A stretch of DNA of 64,000 nucleotides from Symbiopectobacterium purcellii_A (GCF_052050035.1 NZ_CP189882.1:5248714-5312713); one strand, 5' to 3'. Shown: positions 9,115 to 18,350, counted from the first letter of the stretch. The notes: a model not told the origin generated them from the letters alone. Numbers and translations are program-made.

Positions 9115-9905
9115 CAGAAAGGATTTATCCCAACCCCATTAGATAAACTGCTTTTTATTTTATTGTATTTAAAATGTTATCCGACCTATGATTTGCAAGG
9201 ACTTCTTTTTGGTTTAGATAGAACACGGGTATGTCGCTGGGTAAAAATATTATTGCCGGTTTTAGAGATGACCTTGGGGCGAGAATGTGTTTTGCCCGCT
9301 CGTCAAATTCGCTCTGCTGAGGAATTTTTTCGCGCCTTTCCTGGAGTTAAAGACGTCTTTATTGATGGGACAGAGCGACCTGTCCAAAAGCCTAAGAATC
9401 TGCGTCGGCGAAAAAAAAATGTATTCGGGAAAGAAAAGACAGACCACTCGAAAAGGGCTTATTATGACTGACGAAACGAGGCAAATTGGATTTATCCCCA
9501 TGAGCAAAAATGGGCGCCGTCACGATAAACGCTTACTCGATAAAGTCGATATAATTCGCCATATTCCTCCTGAGGTAACCATCTGGGCAGATACCGGTTT
9601 TCAAGGTATAGATAAACAGCATCCTAATACACAAATCCCAAAAAAAGGAACTCGAAAAAGACCTTTATCGCCTGAACAAAAACAAGAAAATAAAATAATC
9701 TCGGGCATCCGTATTACAGTTGAACACGCCATCGCGGGTATCAAGCGCCTCGGTTGCATGACCCAAATTTTACGGAATCGTAGACCCTTTATTGATGATA
9801 CCTTCTTACTCCTTAGCGCCGGTCTTTGGAATTTCCATCTCAGAACAGCGTAAAATTTACTTCAATCACCGAAACACCCTTATTTCACTATTAAGCAACA
9901 CGCTT
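9115..9905 (+). mobile_element. ISL2-like IS5-family element, 5' truncated
   Basis: The transposase (DDE_Tnp_4 type, with DVFIDGTERPVQKP, IWADTGFQGI and RITVEHAIAGIKR) lacks its first residues. It also has a nine-A run near 9411-9419 where the copy at 22480 has eight, so the frame breaks at RRRKK and continues in another frame to 9853. The right end (caacacgctt, to 9905) abuts the modE 3' fragment. Confidence 0.85.
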
Positions 9906-9906
9906 T

Positions 9907-10083
9907 GTGTCATCGCTAGAAGCGGGGCAGGATAGCAGCGAAGTGCTGATCGCACTGGCAAGCGGCGAGGCACTCTGCGCCACAGTGCCAAACGAGCAAG
10001 TTGCAGAACAAAAACTGCGCGTGGGCATGGCGGTGACGGCCTGCTTTAATGCCGACCGTGCGATTGTCGCGACCTTGTGCTGA
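9907..10083 (+). pseudogene. modE: modE 3' fragment (molybdate-responsive regulator)
   Basis: The 58 in-frame codons end with VTACFNADRVIVATLC and a stop. This is the end of the second molybdate-binding (TOBE/MOP) fold of ModE, whose E. coli homologue ends YFNADSVIIATLC. The upstream part is replaced by an ISL2-like right end. The N-terminal codons of the same gene lie at 18588-18776, again against an ISL2-like right end. About 140 central residues are found in neither piece, so the gene cannot be functional. Confidence 0.88.
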
Positions 10084-10184
10084 TCGCTGAACGCCTGTGA
10101 CACGAATCGCCATAGGAACGGCTTGACAACGACGGCAATGCCCTTTATTTCTGGGGGTATTACTTGCTGAAAAAGAGATAAAGA

Positions 10185-11666
10185 ATGTCGTCGTTGCAAA
10201 TTTTGCAAGGTGTTTTTCGCATAAATGACACACGCGTTTTACGCCTTGATGCCTTGACGTTGGAAGGAAAATCACAGTGGGCCTTTGTAGGCGCGAATGG
10301 CAGCGGAAAATCTGCGTTGGCACGCGCACTATCGGGTGAACTCCCCTTGCTAGAAGGCTCGCAACACAGCGATTTTCCTCGCGTTGCCCGTCTCTCCTTC
10401 GAACAGTTGCAACAACTGGTCACGCAAGAATGGCAGCGCAACAATACCGATATGCTCAGCGCTGATGAAGACGATACCGGACGTACGACCGCTGAAGTGA
10501 TTCAGGATGATATTCACGATCCTGCCCGTTGTGCCTCGCTGGCCGCTCTGTTCGGTATCACTCCCCTGCTCTCGCGCCGTTTTAAATACCTCTCTACCGG
10601 TGAAACGCGCAAAGTCATGCTGTGTCAGGCGCTGATGCCAAAGCCCGACCTGTTGATTCTGGACGAACCCTTCGATGGTCTCGATGTTGCTTCTCGTGCC
10701 CAGTTGGCAGCACACCTGGCGGAGTTGGCGCAGCGCGGTTACACGCTGGCTATCATCGTTAATCGGTTCGATGATATTCCTGAATTTATCAACCATGTCG
10801 GCATTCTGGCTGACTGTACGCTAACACGCACCGGTACGCGTGAAGCGGTATTAGCTGATGCTTTGATCGCTCAACTCGCATTTAGTGAAACACTTTCCGG
10901 CACAGCGCTACCGGCCCCTGAAGACCCGCTGCATACGCCTACGCTCCCAGCCGATCAGGCACGTATCCTCCTGCGAGATGGCGTAGTGCAATATAACGAT
11001 CGCCCTATTCTGCATCACCTTGATTGGGAGGTGTTACCCGGTCAGCATTGGCAAATCGTCGGCCCGAACGGAGCCGGAAAATCCACGCTACTGAGCCTGA
11101 TTACTGGCGATCACCCACAGGGATACAGTAATGATTTAACGCTGTTTGGCCGTCGGCGCGGCAGTGGCGAAACCATTTGGGATATCAAGCGGCATATCGG
11201 TTACGTCAGCAGCAGCCTGCATTTGGAATACCGCGTCAGCAGTAGCGTGCGCAATGTTATTACGTCAGGCTTTTTCGATTCGATCGGCATTTATCAGGCC
11301 GTGTCCGATCGTCAACGTTTCTTAACGCAGCAATGGCTCGATCTGTTGGGACTGGCGACACAAGCGGACTCCCCGTTCCACGCATTATCATGGGGGCAGC
11401 AGCGTCTGGTCCTGATTGCGCGCGCGCTGGTGAAACACCCGGCACTGTTGATCCTTGATGAACCGTTGCAAGGATTAGATCCGCTCAACAGGCAGTTGGT
11501 GCGGCGCTGGTTGGATGTATTGATCGGTGAATGTGAAACGCAACTGCTGTTTGTTTCCCACCACGCAGAAGACGCGCCGGAATGCATCACGAACCGTCTT
11601 AACTTTGTAGCACAAGGGGATATTTACGGGTATCAGTTTGAAACGCTGACATGTAGCGCGAAATAA
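10185..11666 (+). CDS. modF: ModF, molybdate-associated ABC ATPase
   Basis: This 493-residue protein has two ABC ATPase domains in tandem. The first has Walker A GANGSGKSALARAL and Walker B LLILDEPFDGLD. The second has GPNGAGKSTLLSLI, the loop SWGQQRLVLIARALVKHP, and LLILDEPLQGLD. Length and order match E. coli ModF, encoded next to modE. Its exact role is not settled; it is thought to act in molybdenum uptake or use in the cytoplasm. The frame is undamaged and a strong terminator follows. The upstream modE promoter region is lost, so expression may depend on the IS junction. Confidence 0.95.
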   Translation: MSSLQILQGVFRINDTRVLRLDALTLEGKSQWAFVGANGSGKSALARALSGELPLLEGSQHSDFPRVARLSFEQLQQLVTQEWQRNNTDMLSADEDDTGRTTAEVIQDDIHDPARCASLAALFGITPLLSRRFKYLSTGETRKVMLCQALMPKPDLLILDEPFDGLDVASRAQLAAHLAELAQRGYTLAIIVNRFDDIPEFINHVGILADCTLTRTGTREAVLADALIAQLAFSETLSGTALPAPEDPLHTPTLPADQARILLRDGVVQYNDRPILHHLDWEVLPGQHWQIVGPNGAGKSTLLSLITGDHPQGYSNDLTLFGRRRGSGETIWDIKRHIGYVSSSLHLEYRVSSSVRNVITSGFFDSIGIYQAVSDRQRFLTQQWLDLLGLATQADSPFHALSWGQQRLVLIARALVKHPALLILDEPLQGLDPLNRQLVRRWLDVLIGECETQLLFVSHHAEDAPECITNRLNFVAQGDIYGYQFETLTCSAK

Positions 11667-11672
11667 AAAATA

Positions 11673-11706
11673 AGTAATAAAGGCCACCAAGCGGCCTTTA
11701 TTACTT
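11673..11706. terminator. Intrinsic terminator after modF
   Basis: A perfect inverted repeat (agtaataaaggcc / ggcctttattact) with a short loop lies just after the modF stop. The arms are A- and T-rich at their outer ends, so it can act in both directions between modF and the convergent PAS-LuxR pseudogene. Confidence 0.85.
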
Positions 11707-11739
11707 TAACTGCGGAATATATATCAATTACAATATACA

Positions 11740-12655
11740 TCACCACTCATCTAAATCATAATTGTTTTCGAACATAGCTCTTTTGTATTCAATGAATCGC
11801 CGTGGAAGATAACGATGGTAATTTTTATCATGACAAAACTCTGCAAAATCATCAAAATGGGATACACCAACTTTGGTATAGAGTCTTTGCAGAGCACTCT
11901 CAATGGTACGAGGCGAAAGGAATAACATATCGCCTATCGCTTTACAGGTTCGCCCTTGCAGTTTTTAAGAAAATGATTTCACACTCTTTCTCTGTAAAAA
12001 AATCATCTGGCCGATTGAGTAGTAAAGAACCTGGACATCGCCCATTGATAAAATCATTAGGAGTGAAGGTTTGTAGCGTTTTTGGGCTTTGTTGAATAAT
12101 TTAACCGTTTGATTTACATCTTCTTTAGTTAGAATGCATTTACAGAGAATGTATTTTGTTAGAACGACAAATCAAATAGTTAGCACAATAAAAAGCATTC
12201 CGAGAGGAAAAATTAGTCGTTGAAATTTTATAATGCTTATATAAATCAGTATCTTAAATTATTCAACAAAGCCGCGTTTTTGCATAAGTCACTACCCCAA
12301 CACATTGATTATTGTTATCATAAAAGGGCATTTTTTTCACAATATATGGATAGCTAACAGCCTCAGGGTGGACCTCCAACATACTGAGCCCTTTCTTTGA
12401 AGAGCTAACTTGTTTGTCTTGAAGTTGCCACTCTTTAACAACATCTGCATTTTCCGTTAATCTTGAACAAAGTTCATATTCCGTTCTATGTAAAAAATCA
12501 TTTGGCGTTCTCAGACCAGCAAGCTTTGCCGTTGGCAAATTAGCATATATATACATAGAATCTAAATCCTTTATAAAATAAGGATCGGGAACTTGATCCA
12601 AAATATTCGTAAGAATTCTTGGTAGATAATTATCATCGTGAACATCATCGTTCAT
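11740..12655 (-). pseudogene. PAS-LuxR transcriptional regulator 1, disrupted
   Basis: The N-terminal half (from ATG 12655, MNDDVHDDNYLPRIL) is a PAS-type sensor with DPYFIKDLDSMYIYANL. The C-terminal half is a LuxR/FixJ helix-turn-helix (GDMLFLSPRTIESALQRLY). MITE2 at 12085-12273 splits the gene and leaves a 9-bp duplication. An extra A in the A5 run near 11965 then shifts the frame just before the helix-turn-helix (LKLQGRTCKAIG is read only in another frame). A second copy of the family is upstream. The target genes are unknown. Confidence 0.85.
12085..12273. mobile_element. MITE2 copy in PAS-LuxR gene
   Basis: It is 189 bp, in the opposite orientation to the copy at 8336. The target duplication gcgtttttg lies at 12076-12084 and 12274-12282. 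Confidence 0.93.
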
Positions 12656-12800
12656 AAAACCACCCTTCACCATGCATGTATTAAAAAATTCCTTACAGCC
12701 TCTCTAAGTTAACCCGACAATAAAAAATTCAATAATATAAATTATATGATGAGGCTTTACTAAAGCTTACACCCCAATAAAATAAAAAATCAGTGAAATA

Positions 12801-13489
12801 TTAAAACATGATAAAACGACTACTAATAAAACATCTTGGCAAATAGCGATGATAACCCCTTAGATAACAAAATTCATAAAAGTTATCATAATGTTTCGCA
12901 TTAGCCTTATTGTAAATTTTCTGCAACGAACACTCCACATCCTGAACCGAGCACACCAGTCGAGCTGCGATACTTTTTGGCGTCTGCCCGTGTAAACTCA
13001 GATAAATAACCTCACACTCTTTTTCAGTAAAAAAATCATCAGGCCTAGTTAATAAAAATGATCCTGTATTATTTCCACCTATCAATTGAGTATAAGAAAA
13101 ATCCTCCAGAGCTCTGCAATAAATAACAACGCCTTGACACTTGTTATTTTCATTATAAAATGGGAATTCCCTAACCATATAAGGATAATCAACAGCTTCT
13201 GGATTAATTTCTAACGTATCTATTTTTTTCTTAATGAAGCCACTTGTCTATCCTGCCATTGCCATTCTTTAACAATATCCTTATTTTCTGTCAAACGAGA
13301 TGAAAGATCGTTCTCATTCTTATACAACAAATCATTCAACGACTGTAGTCCCATTTTTCTAACGGCGGACAAATTAGCATAGATAAAACTTGAGTCCAAT
13401 CCTTTGATAAAATAAGCATCGGGATGTTAATCAAATAATGATGTCAACATTTTTGGAAGAACTATGCTTGCATGTTCATCATTTTTCAT
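12801..13489 (-). pseudogene. PAS-LuxR transcriptional regulator 2, disrupted
   Basis: From ATG 13489 (good AGAGG upstream) the frame reads MKNDEHASIVLPKMLTSLFD and then a TAA where Gln or similar is expected before HPDAYFIKGLDSSFIYANL. A further frame change occurs near 13235 after QDRQVAS. The C-terminal part (12801-13178) is open and holds the rest of the PAS domain and the helix-turn-helix. It is a paralogue of the gene at 11740, and both are on the minus strand. The two lesions make it non-functional. Confidence 0.82.
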
Positions 13490-14304
13490 GACGACCTCTT
13501 ATTACAATAAGAAATTAATATTCTATAATAAAACAATCATTACTTTGTGTATAGCACCTGTAAAGAAACAACCACACTATGAATTTCATACTTAGCAGAA
13601 CAAATTGACATTACACAAATAAAAAAAATAAAGAACATCATTTTTTGAAATTTTACACCATACGTTTCATGTTTGTTTATAAATCACAACCACACTCCAA
13701 ATGCATATTCATTTTTACAAAACAGTAGTAAAGCGATTGAATTATTATAGTAACATTCACTACATCCGTATCGTATCGATCCCTCTCAATGAATGCGGAA
13801 ATATACAGCCTATAGAATAATAAAGTACGCTATTATTTATATGCAGATGCGTCATAATATATAAGAACCATTAGAGATGTTACGCCTAAAAAAATCATAA
13901 TCGGCGTATCCAGAAGTAAAACCAAACTGAAAACATTTTGAGAGCCATCCCCTTTACTTACACCAGGGACCCTTTTGCATTTTCACGCGCGCTGCGGCGC
14001 GCTGTCTCGTTTCTCCTCCTGCGTTGTCGCTCATCATCAAGTACCCCTTCCCCGGCAGATATGGTATTTTTCTCCTGCCTATACGGCGTAGGAGGTAGGG
14101 TTTCTTATTGATGGATCAAAGTGATAGCGATATCACGCTATTATGACGCTAATAGTTGATGGATTTTTCAGGTGTGAAACGGATTATTCCTCTCGGCAAG
14201 ATTGATAAAAAACCTCATAATTTCAGCGAATTTCTTCGTTGCAGATCACCTTTTCACCCCACAGGCTATGCTAGTTTTATTCAATATTGGTCATCGAGGT
14301 TCTT
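13490..14304. other. Gene-free AT-rich interval upstream of galE
   Basis: No open frame of note lies on either strand. The left half is strongly AT-rich, as expected for the divergent promoter region of the PAS-LuxR gene. A GC-rich inverted repeat (gcgcgc-tgcg-gcgcgc) sits near 13985-14000. The part next to galE should hold its promoter, but I could not identify a convincing GalR or CRP site. Confidence 0.5.
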
Positions 14305-15321
14305 ATGAATGTTTTAGTGACGGGTGGTAGCGGTTACATCGGCAGCCATACCTGTGTTCAGCTCTTAGAAGCCGGGCATCAACCGATTACTCTGGATAAC
14401 TTGTGCAACAGTAAAGCCAGCGTGGTGGAAACCCTTACCCGCCTCACCGGCAAAACTGTGCCGTTTTATCAAGGCGATATTCGCGATAACGTTTTATTAG
14501 ACCGCATTTTCGCCACTGAAAATATCGATGCCGTGATCCATTTTGCCGCGCTAAAAGCGGTCGCAGAATCCGTCAGCAAGCCTGTCGAATACTATGATAA
14601 CAATATCTATGGCACCCTGACGCTGGTTAAAGCGATGGAAAAAGCGGGCGTTAAAAACCTGATTTTCAGTTCCTCTGCCACGATCTATGGCGATCAGCCA
14701 CGCATCCCTTATCAGGAAAGCTTTCCTACCGGTATGCCTGCCAGCCCTTACGGGCGCAGCAAGTTGATCGTGGAGCAGATCCTGACAGACTTACAGAAAG
14801 CGCATCCGGAATGGAGCATCGCCTTATTACGCTATTTCAATCCGGTTGGGGCCCACCCTTCAGGTGAGATGGGCGAGGACCCACAAGGCATCCCTAACAA
14901 TCTGATGCCCTTTATCGCGCAGGTCGCCGTTGGTCGCCGCGAATCGCTGTCAGTCTTCGGTGATGACTACCCGACGGAAGATGGCACCTGCGTCAGAGAT
15001 TACATTCACGTGGTCGATCTGGCCGATGGTCACGTGGCGGCAATGAAAGCACTGCATCAACGCCCAGGAATACACATCTACAATCTGGGCGCAGGTGTCG
15101 GCTACAGTGTATTGAACGTCGTGCAAGCATTTAGTCAGGCATGCGGCAAACCGCTGCCCTATCACTTCGCCCCGCGCCGCGAGGGCGATCTTCCCGCCTA
15201 TTGGGCCGACCCGGAAAAAGCGGCCAATGAACTCCACTGGCGCGTTACCCGGACGTTAGCGCAAATGGCGGAGGATACCTGGCGCTGGCAATCCAAACAT
15301 CCCAATGGCTATCCCGACTGA
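14305..15321 (+). CDS. galE: UDP-glucose 4-epimerase
   Basis: This 338-residue protein is full length for GalE. It has the NAD-binding loop VTGGSGYIGSH at the start, the active-site Ser region IFSSSATIYG, and the YGRSK motif (Tyr-x3-Lys). The enzyme interconverts UDP-glucose and UDP-galactose for the Leloir pathway and for lipopolysaccharide sugars. GAGG lies 6 bases before the ATG. In E. coli the order is galETKM downstream of modF; here modF precedes galE with regulators between, and galM follows directly. With galT and galK absent at this site, the likely remaining role is supply of UDP-galactose for the envelope. Confidence 0.96.
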   Translation: MNVLVTGGSGYIGSHTCVQLLEAGHQPITLDNLCNSKASVVETLTRLTGKTVPFYQGDIRDNVLLDRIFATENIDAVIHFAALKAVAESVSKPVEYYDNNIYGTLTLVKAMEKAGVKNLIFSSSATIYGDQPRIPYQESFPTGMPASPYGRSKLIVEQILTDLQKAHPEWSIALLRYFNPVGAHPSGEMGEDPQGIPNNLMPFIAQVAVGRRESLSVFGDDYPTEDGTCVRDYIHVVDLADGHVAAMKALHQRPGIHIYNLGAGVGYSVLNVVQAFSQACGKPLPYHFAPRREGDLPAYWADPEKAANELHWRVTRTLAQMAEDTWRWQSKHPNGYPD

Positions 15322-15340
15322 TACCCTCAGGATCAGGTGT

Positions 15341-15624
15341 ATTCTGAACGAAAAAAGTGCTGAATTGTCCCCCGATGGCCAGCCTTTTACCCTGACTACG
15401 CTACAAAACCGCGCAGGAATGCGCGTTATGTTGATGGATTGGGGTGCAACCTGGCTCTCTTGTCAGGTCCCTCTGCCCGAGGGAGAAGTTCGTGAAGTAC
15501 TGCTCGGCTGCACAACACCTGCGGATTATCCGCGCCAACAGGCCTATCTTGGCGCGTCTATCGGGCGCTATGCCAACCGCATCGACCACGCCCGTTTACA
15601 ACGTAACGGCGCAACCTACACACT
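15341..15624 (+). pseudogene. galM: galM (aldose 1-epimerase) 5' fragment
   Basis: The frame reads ILNEKSAELSPDGQPF and continues with MRVMLMDWGATWLSCQVPLPEG and GASIGRYANRI, the N-terminal third of GalM. E. coli GalM starts MLNETPALAPDGQ, so the expected ATG appears as ATT at 15341. An upstream in-frame ATG at 15305 overlaps galE. The gene is cut after ATYTL by an ISL2-like right end at 15625. It starts about 20 bases after the galE stop. Confidence 0.85.
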
Positions 15625-15778
15625 AAGCGTGTTGCTTAATAGTGAAATAAGGGTGTTTCGGTGATTGAAGTAAATTTTACGCTGTTCTGAGATGGAAATT
15701 CCAAAGACCGGAGCTAAGGAGTAAGAAGGTATCATCAATAAAGGGTCTACGATTCCGTAAAATTTGGGTCATGCAACC
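15625..15778 (-). mobile_element. ISL2-like right-end fragment after galM'
   Basis: It starts aagcgtgttgcttaatag and reads back into the transposase C-terminus, matching 9751-9905 in reverse. A scrap of about 22 bp matching the inside of the IS903-like element (compare 19908-19930) separates it from IS30. Confidence 0.85.
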
Positions 15779-15802
15779 ATCGGGAGCGATGATAGTGCTT
15801 GG

Positions 15803-16904
15803 GCCCATTCCCAGTCGAAACGCAACAAAACGGTAGGGCATTATGCCGCCTGTAAGTGCGTTAAAAATACCTCATTTGGAGAACGATAACCCAGCGATTT
15901 TCGGCCTCGCGTATTGAGCAGGTGTTCGAGTGCTGCAACCTTGCGATGGGTGACATAATTGAAGTCCGTTCCCTTCGGGTAAAAACGCCGTATCAGCCCG
16001 TTGGTATGCTCATTCAACCCGCGTTCCCAGGAATGATATGGCCGGGCAAAGTAGACCGGTGCCCCCGTGACTTTTGTAATTTCCCCGTGCTGGGAAAATT
16101 CAGAACCGTTGTCAGCAGTCAGGGTTTTAAACTCGCAGAAGGTATTGGCAACGATGTCCCTGAAGGCCGCTACCACTGTCTCTGCTCGCTTGTTGGGCAG
16201 TTTGCGAATGATGACCAGCTTGACGGCTTTATCGACCACCGTCAGCAGGAATGATTTCTGATCTTTGCCAAAGATGGTGTAAATCTCGAAATGCCCGGGT
16301 TCCTGCTTGAGGTCAGCAACGGCCGGCCGCTGCTCAATGCCAACACGGTTGGGAATAGGACCGCGTTTGTTCTCATCGGTCTGATAGTTATACCGTTTAC
16401 CCCGATGAGGGAGCTGCTGATACAGCTCACCGCCGGCCCGGCGCTCCTGCTGGATATAGCGATAGAGCGAGTTCTTGCTGACGGACAGGCCAAATTCCAG
16501 GACCAGGCGCCCACTGATGACCTCAGGTGAGGTGTGGGTAGACAGCGCCGTTCTGATAAAGTCCTGAATGTGCGGTTCAAGCTGGTTAATCACGCTGTCC
16601 GGCCGTGTTTTCTGCCGCCGCCCTCTGGCCAACGTTTCGGCCCTTCTGCAGGAATAGACCCCGTTGAAAGCGGCGTCGGTATTGCGTCTGAGTTCCCTGC
16701 TGATGGTAGAACGAGGAAGCTCCAGTTCCCGGGCGATGGTGGCCTGGTTAACCCCATCACCACGCCGCTTTTCGATGTAGAACCGTTCTTTGTGAGTCAG
16801 ATGTTTTCCCTGCATGCAACGGGATCTCCAGTAGGGCCAGAACGGTGATTTTATCCGACTCTGGCCAGTGGGTCACTTTGTTGCATTTCGACTGGGAATG
16901 GGGC
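15803..16904 (-). mobile_element. IS30-family element, copy 1 (about 1.1 kb)
   Basis: Inverted ends (gcccattcccagtcgaaa / tttcgactgggaatggggc) enclose one transposase gene. It separates the galM-side junction from modB. Confidence 0.9.
15841..16815 (-). pseudogene. IS30 transposase, catalytic Asp replaced
   Basis: The frame of 324 residues is open, with an N-terminal helix-turn-helix (GVNQATIARELELPRSTISR) and the DDE core: FEIYTIFGK, TADNGSEF and SWERGLNEHTNG. The copies at 33211 and 39285 read FEIDTIFGK. Here the first catalytic Asp is Tyr179 (GAC to TAC), so the enzyme should be inactive although the frame is intact. Confidence 0.88.
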
Positions 16905-17057
16905 GATAATGCTGTCCAACAGCGATTTACCGGGAAAACGGCAGCGTACCAACACCCATGCCGCCAGGATCCCTAGCGGCAGGCTGAATATGACAGAGGT
17001 GATGGAAACTTTAAGACTAAGTTCAATGGCTTGCCATTCGTAATCCGTGAGCATCAT
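16905..17057 (-). pseudogene. modB: modB 5' fragment (molybdate permease)
   Basis: About 50 codons (MMLTDYEWQAIELSLKVS and on to RFPGKSLLDSI) give the first membrane helix of ModB. The frame then runs into IS30 copy 1. The start overlaps the modA stop, the normal coupling. The rest of modB and modC are not in the window at this place, so the ABC importer cannot be built from here. Confidence 0.9.
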
Positions 17058-17815
17058 CCGCGCGGCGTGAAACCATAGCGTTTGAACACATCCGCAGCGG
17101 CAGGCGTTTTCAGGTATTCGTAAAAACCGGTCACCGTCGCGTTGTTATGATCTTTGATGATAGCCATCGGATATTCGACCTGCTTGTGGCTCTCTTTCGG
17201 GAAAATGCTGACCACTTTCACCTTGTTGCTGGCAACCGCATCGGAACCATACACAATGCCTAAAGGGGCTTCTTCACGTTCTACCAGCGCCATGGCGGAA
17301 CGCACATCGTTAGCGCGTGCCATCACCGGAGAGAGTTCATCCCAGGCTTTCAGATTTTGCAGCGCTTCTTTGGCATAGATCCCGGCAGGCACATGGTCCG
17401 GATCGCCAACCGCCAGATGGCCCCCTTTCAACAGGCTCTTCCAGTCGGTTTTATCCGTGATGGCAAAATGCTTCACATCGCTGGTTTTCGGTGCAATCAC
17501 CACCAGCGCGTTACCCAGCAGGGTATAGCGGGTCGCGGTATCGGTCAGATTTTTATCCTGAGCGTAATCCATCCACTGCTGATCGGCAGAAATAAACAGA
17601 TCCGCAGGCGCACCTTGTTCAATCTGGCGAGCCAGCGTTGAAGAGGAAGCAAAAGAGGAAACGATATCGACGTTTTTCTCTTTCTTATATTGTGCGCCAA
17701 TTTCCTGCAATGCATTGGTCAGCGAAGCGGCGGCAAACACTGTGATTTTCTGTTCCGCAGCGAAGTCTGGCATCGCCATGGTTGCGCTCAGGGTTAGTGC
17801 TACACCCCATTTCAT
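17054..17815 (-). CDS. modA: Molybdate-binding periplasmic protein ModA
   Basis: From ATG 17815 the protein is 253 residues with a short signal peptide (MKWGVALTLSATMAMPDFAA) and the ModA core: ITVFAAASLTNALQEI, SFASSSTLARQIEQGAPADLF and APLGIVYGSDA. Oxyanion-contacting residues lie in the first two segments. Spacing from GAGAGA suggests the original start was five codons upstream at 17830, where the codon is now ATA. MITE2 is inserted 9 bp before that codon, and an open frame continues into it. Expression is therefore uncertain, though the mature protein looks intact. Its permease gene is truncated. Confidence 0.85.
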   Translation of the reverse strand: MKWGVALTLSATMAMPDFAAEQKITVFAAASLTNALQEIGAQYKKEKNVDIVSSFASSSTLARQIEQGAPADLFISADQQWMDYAQDKNLTDTATRYTLLGNALVVIAPKTSDVKHFAITDKTDWKSLLKGGHLAVGDPDHVPAGIYAKEALQNLKAWDELSPVMARANDVRSAMALVEREEAPLGIVYGSDAVASNKVKVVSIFPKESHKQVEYPMAIIKDHNNATVTGFYEYLKTPAAADVFKRYGFTPRG

Positions 17816-17839
17816 CCATTGCTGTTTTATCGGTCTCTC

Positions 17840-18028
17840 GGCTTTGTTGAATAATTTAAGATACTGATTTATATAAGCATTATAAAATTTCAACGACTAA
17901 TTTTTCCTCTCGGAATGCTTTTGATTGTGCTAACTATTTGATTTGTCGTTCTAACAAAATACATTCTCTGTAAATGCATTCTAACTAAAGAAGATGTAAA
18001 TCAAACGGTTAAATTATTCAACAAAGCC
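17840..18028. mobile_element. MITE2 copy between modA and its operator
   Basis: The target duplication cggtctctc is at 17831-17839 and 18029-18037. The insertion separates the modA coding region from its promoter and ModE site by 198 bp, while the duplication keeps a GAGAGA-type ribosome binding sequence next to modA. Confidence 0.94.
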
Positions 18029-18064
18029 CGGTCTCTCCCAAGAGTAATTACATCAGGACATTAT

Positions 18065-18088
18065 CGTTGCATTCGGAATGATATAACG
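18065..18088. promoter_or_regulatory. ModE operator upstream of modA
   Basis: The site reads cgttgcattc at the left and atataacg at the right within 24 bp. It matches the E. coli modA operator (cgttatatt ... acataacg) in both arms and spacing. It lies in the modA-acrZ gap, where ModE represses modABC. It survives although modE is destroyed. Confidence 0.7.
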
Positions 18089-18143
18089 ATAAATCCAGCA
18101 ATGTCATGCGCTTTTGCTCGCATAATCCGAAGAGAGTACATAC

Positions 18144-18177
18144 AAAAAAATAATGCCCGGTCGAATCGACCGGGCAT
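18144..18177 (-). terminator. Terminator downstream of acrZ
   Basis: A perfect stem (atgcccggtcga / tcgaccgggcat) is followed on the minus strand by a T-rich run. It lies 24 bases after the acrZ stop. Confidence 0.88.
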
Positions 18178-18200
18178 CAGAAAAGAGAAAACGTGGTGGG

Positions 18201-18350
18201 TTACTTTCTTACAACGCGTTCATCGGCATGACCAATACGGGAAAAGACATTAAATACTTCGCCTAAACCGTAGATAGCACCGAGGATGATCGCCATCATC
18301 ACGGGCACCATGGCAACTGCAAACAGCAGGCTTTTGAGCAAATCCAACAT
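18201..18350 (-). CDS. acrZ: AcrZ, small membrane partner of AcrB
   Basis: The 49-residue protein starts MLDLLKSLLFAVAMVPVMMA and contains a single membrane helix with the Pro-kinked middle typical of AcrZ, followed by GEVFNVFSRIG. Length and sequence agree with E. coli AcrZ, which binds AcrB of the AcrAB-TolC drug pump and changes its substrate range. In E. coli it lies between modE and modA, as here. A longer frame upstream exists, but the ATG at 18350 matches the family start. Confidence 0.92.
   Translation of the reverse strand: MLDLLKSLLFAVAMVPVMMAIILGAIYGLGEVFNVFSRIGHADERVVRK

Noticed and set aside
14160..14200. Possible GalR operator (tgtgaaacggattattcc) upstream of galE
   Set aside because: It matches the GTG-AA-CG-TT-CAC pattern only in part, and the right arm does not fit.
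15779..15802. 22-bp match between the galM-IS30 junction and the inside of the IS903-like element (19908-19930)
   Set aside because: Too short to be called an element. It is probably a scrap left by successive insertions and deletions.
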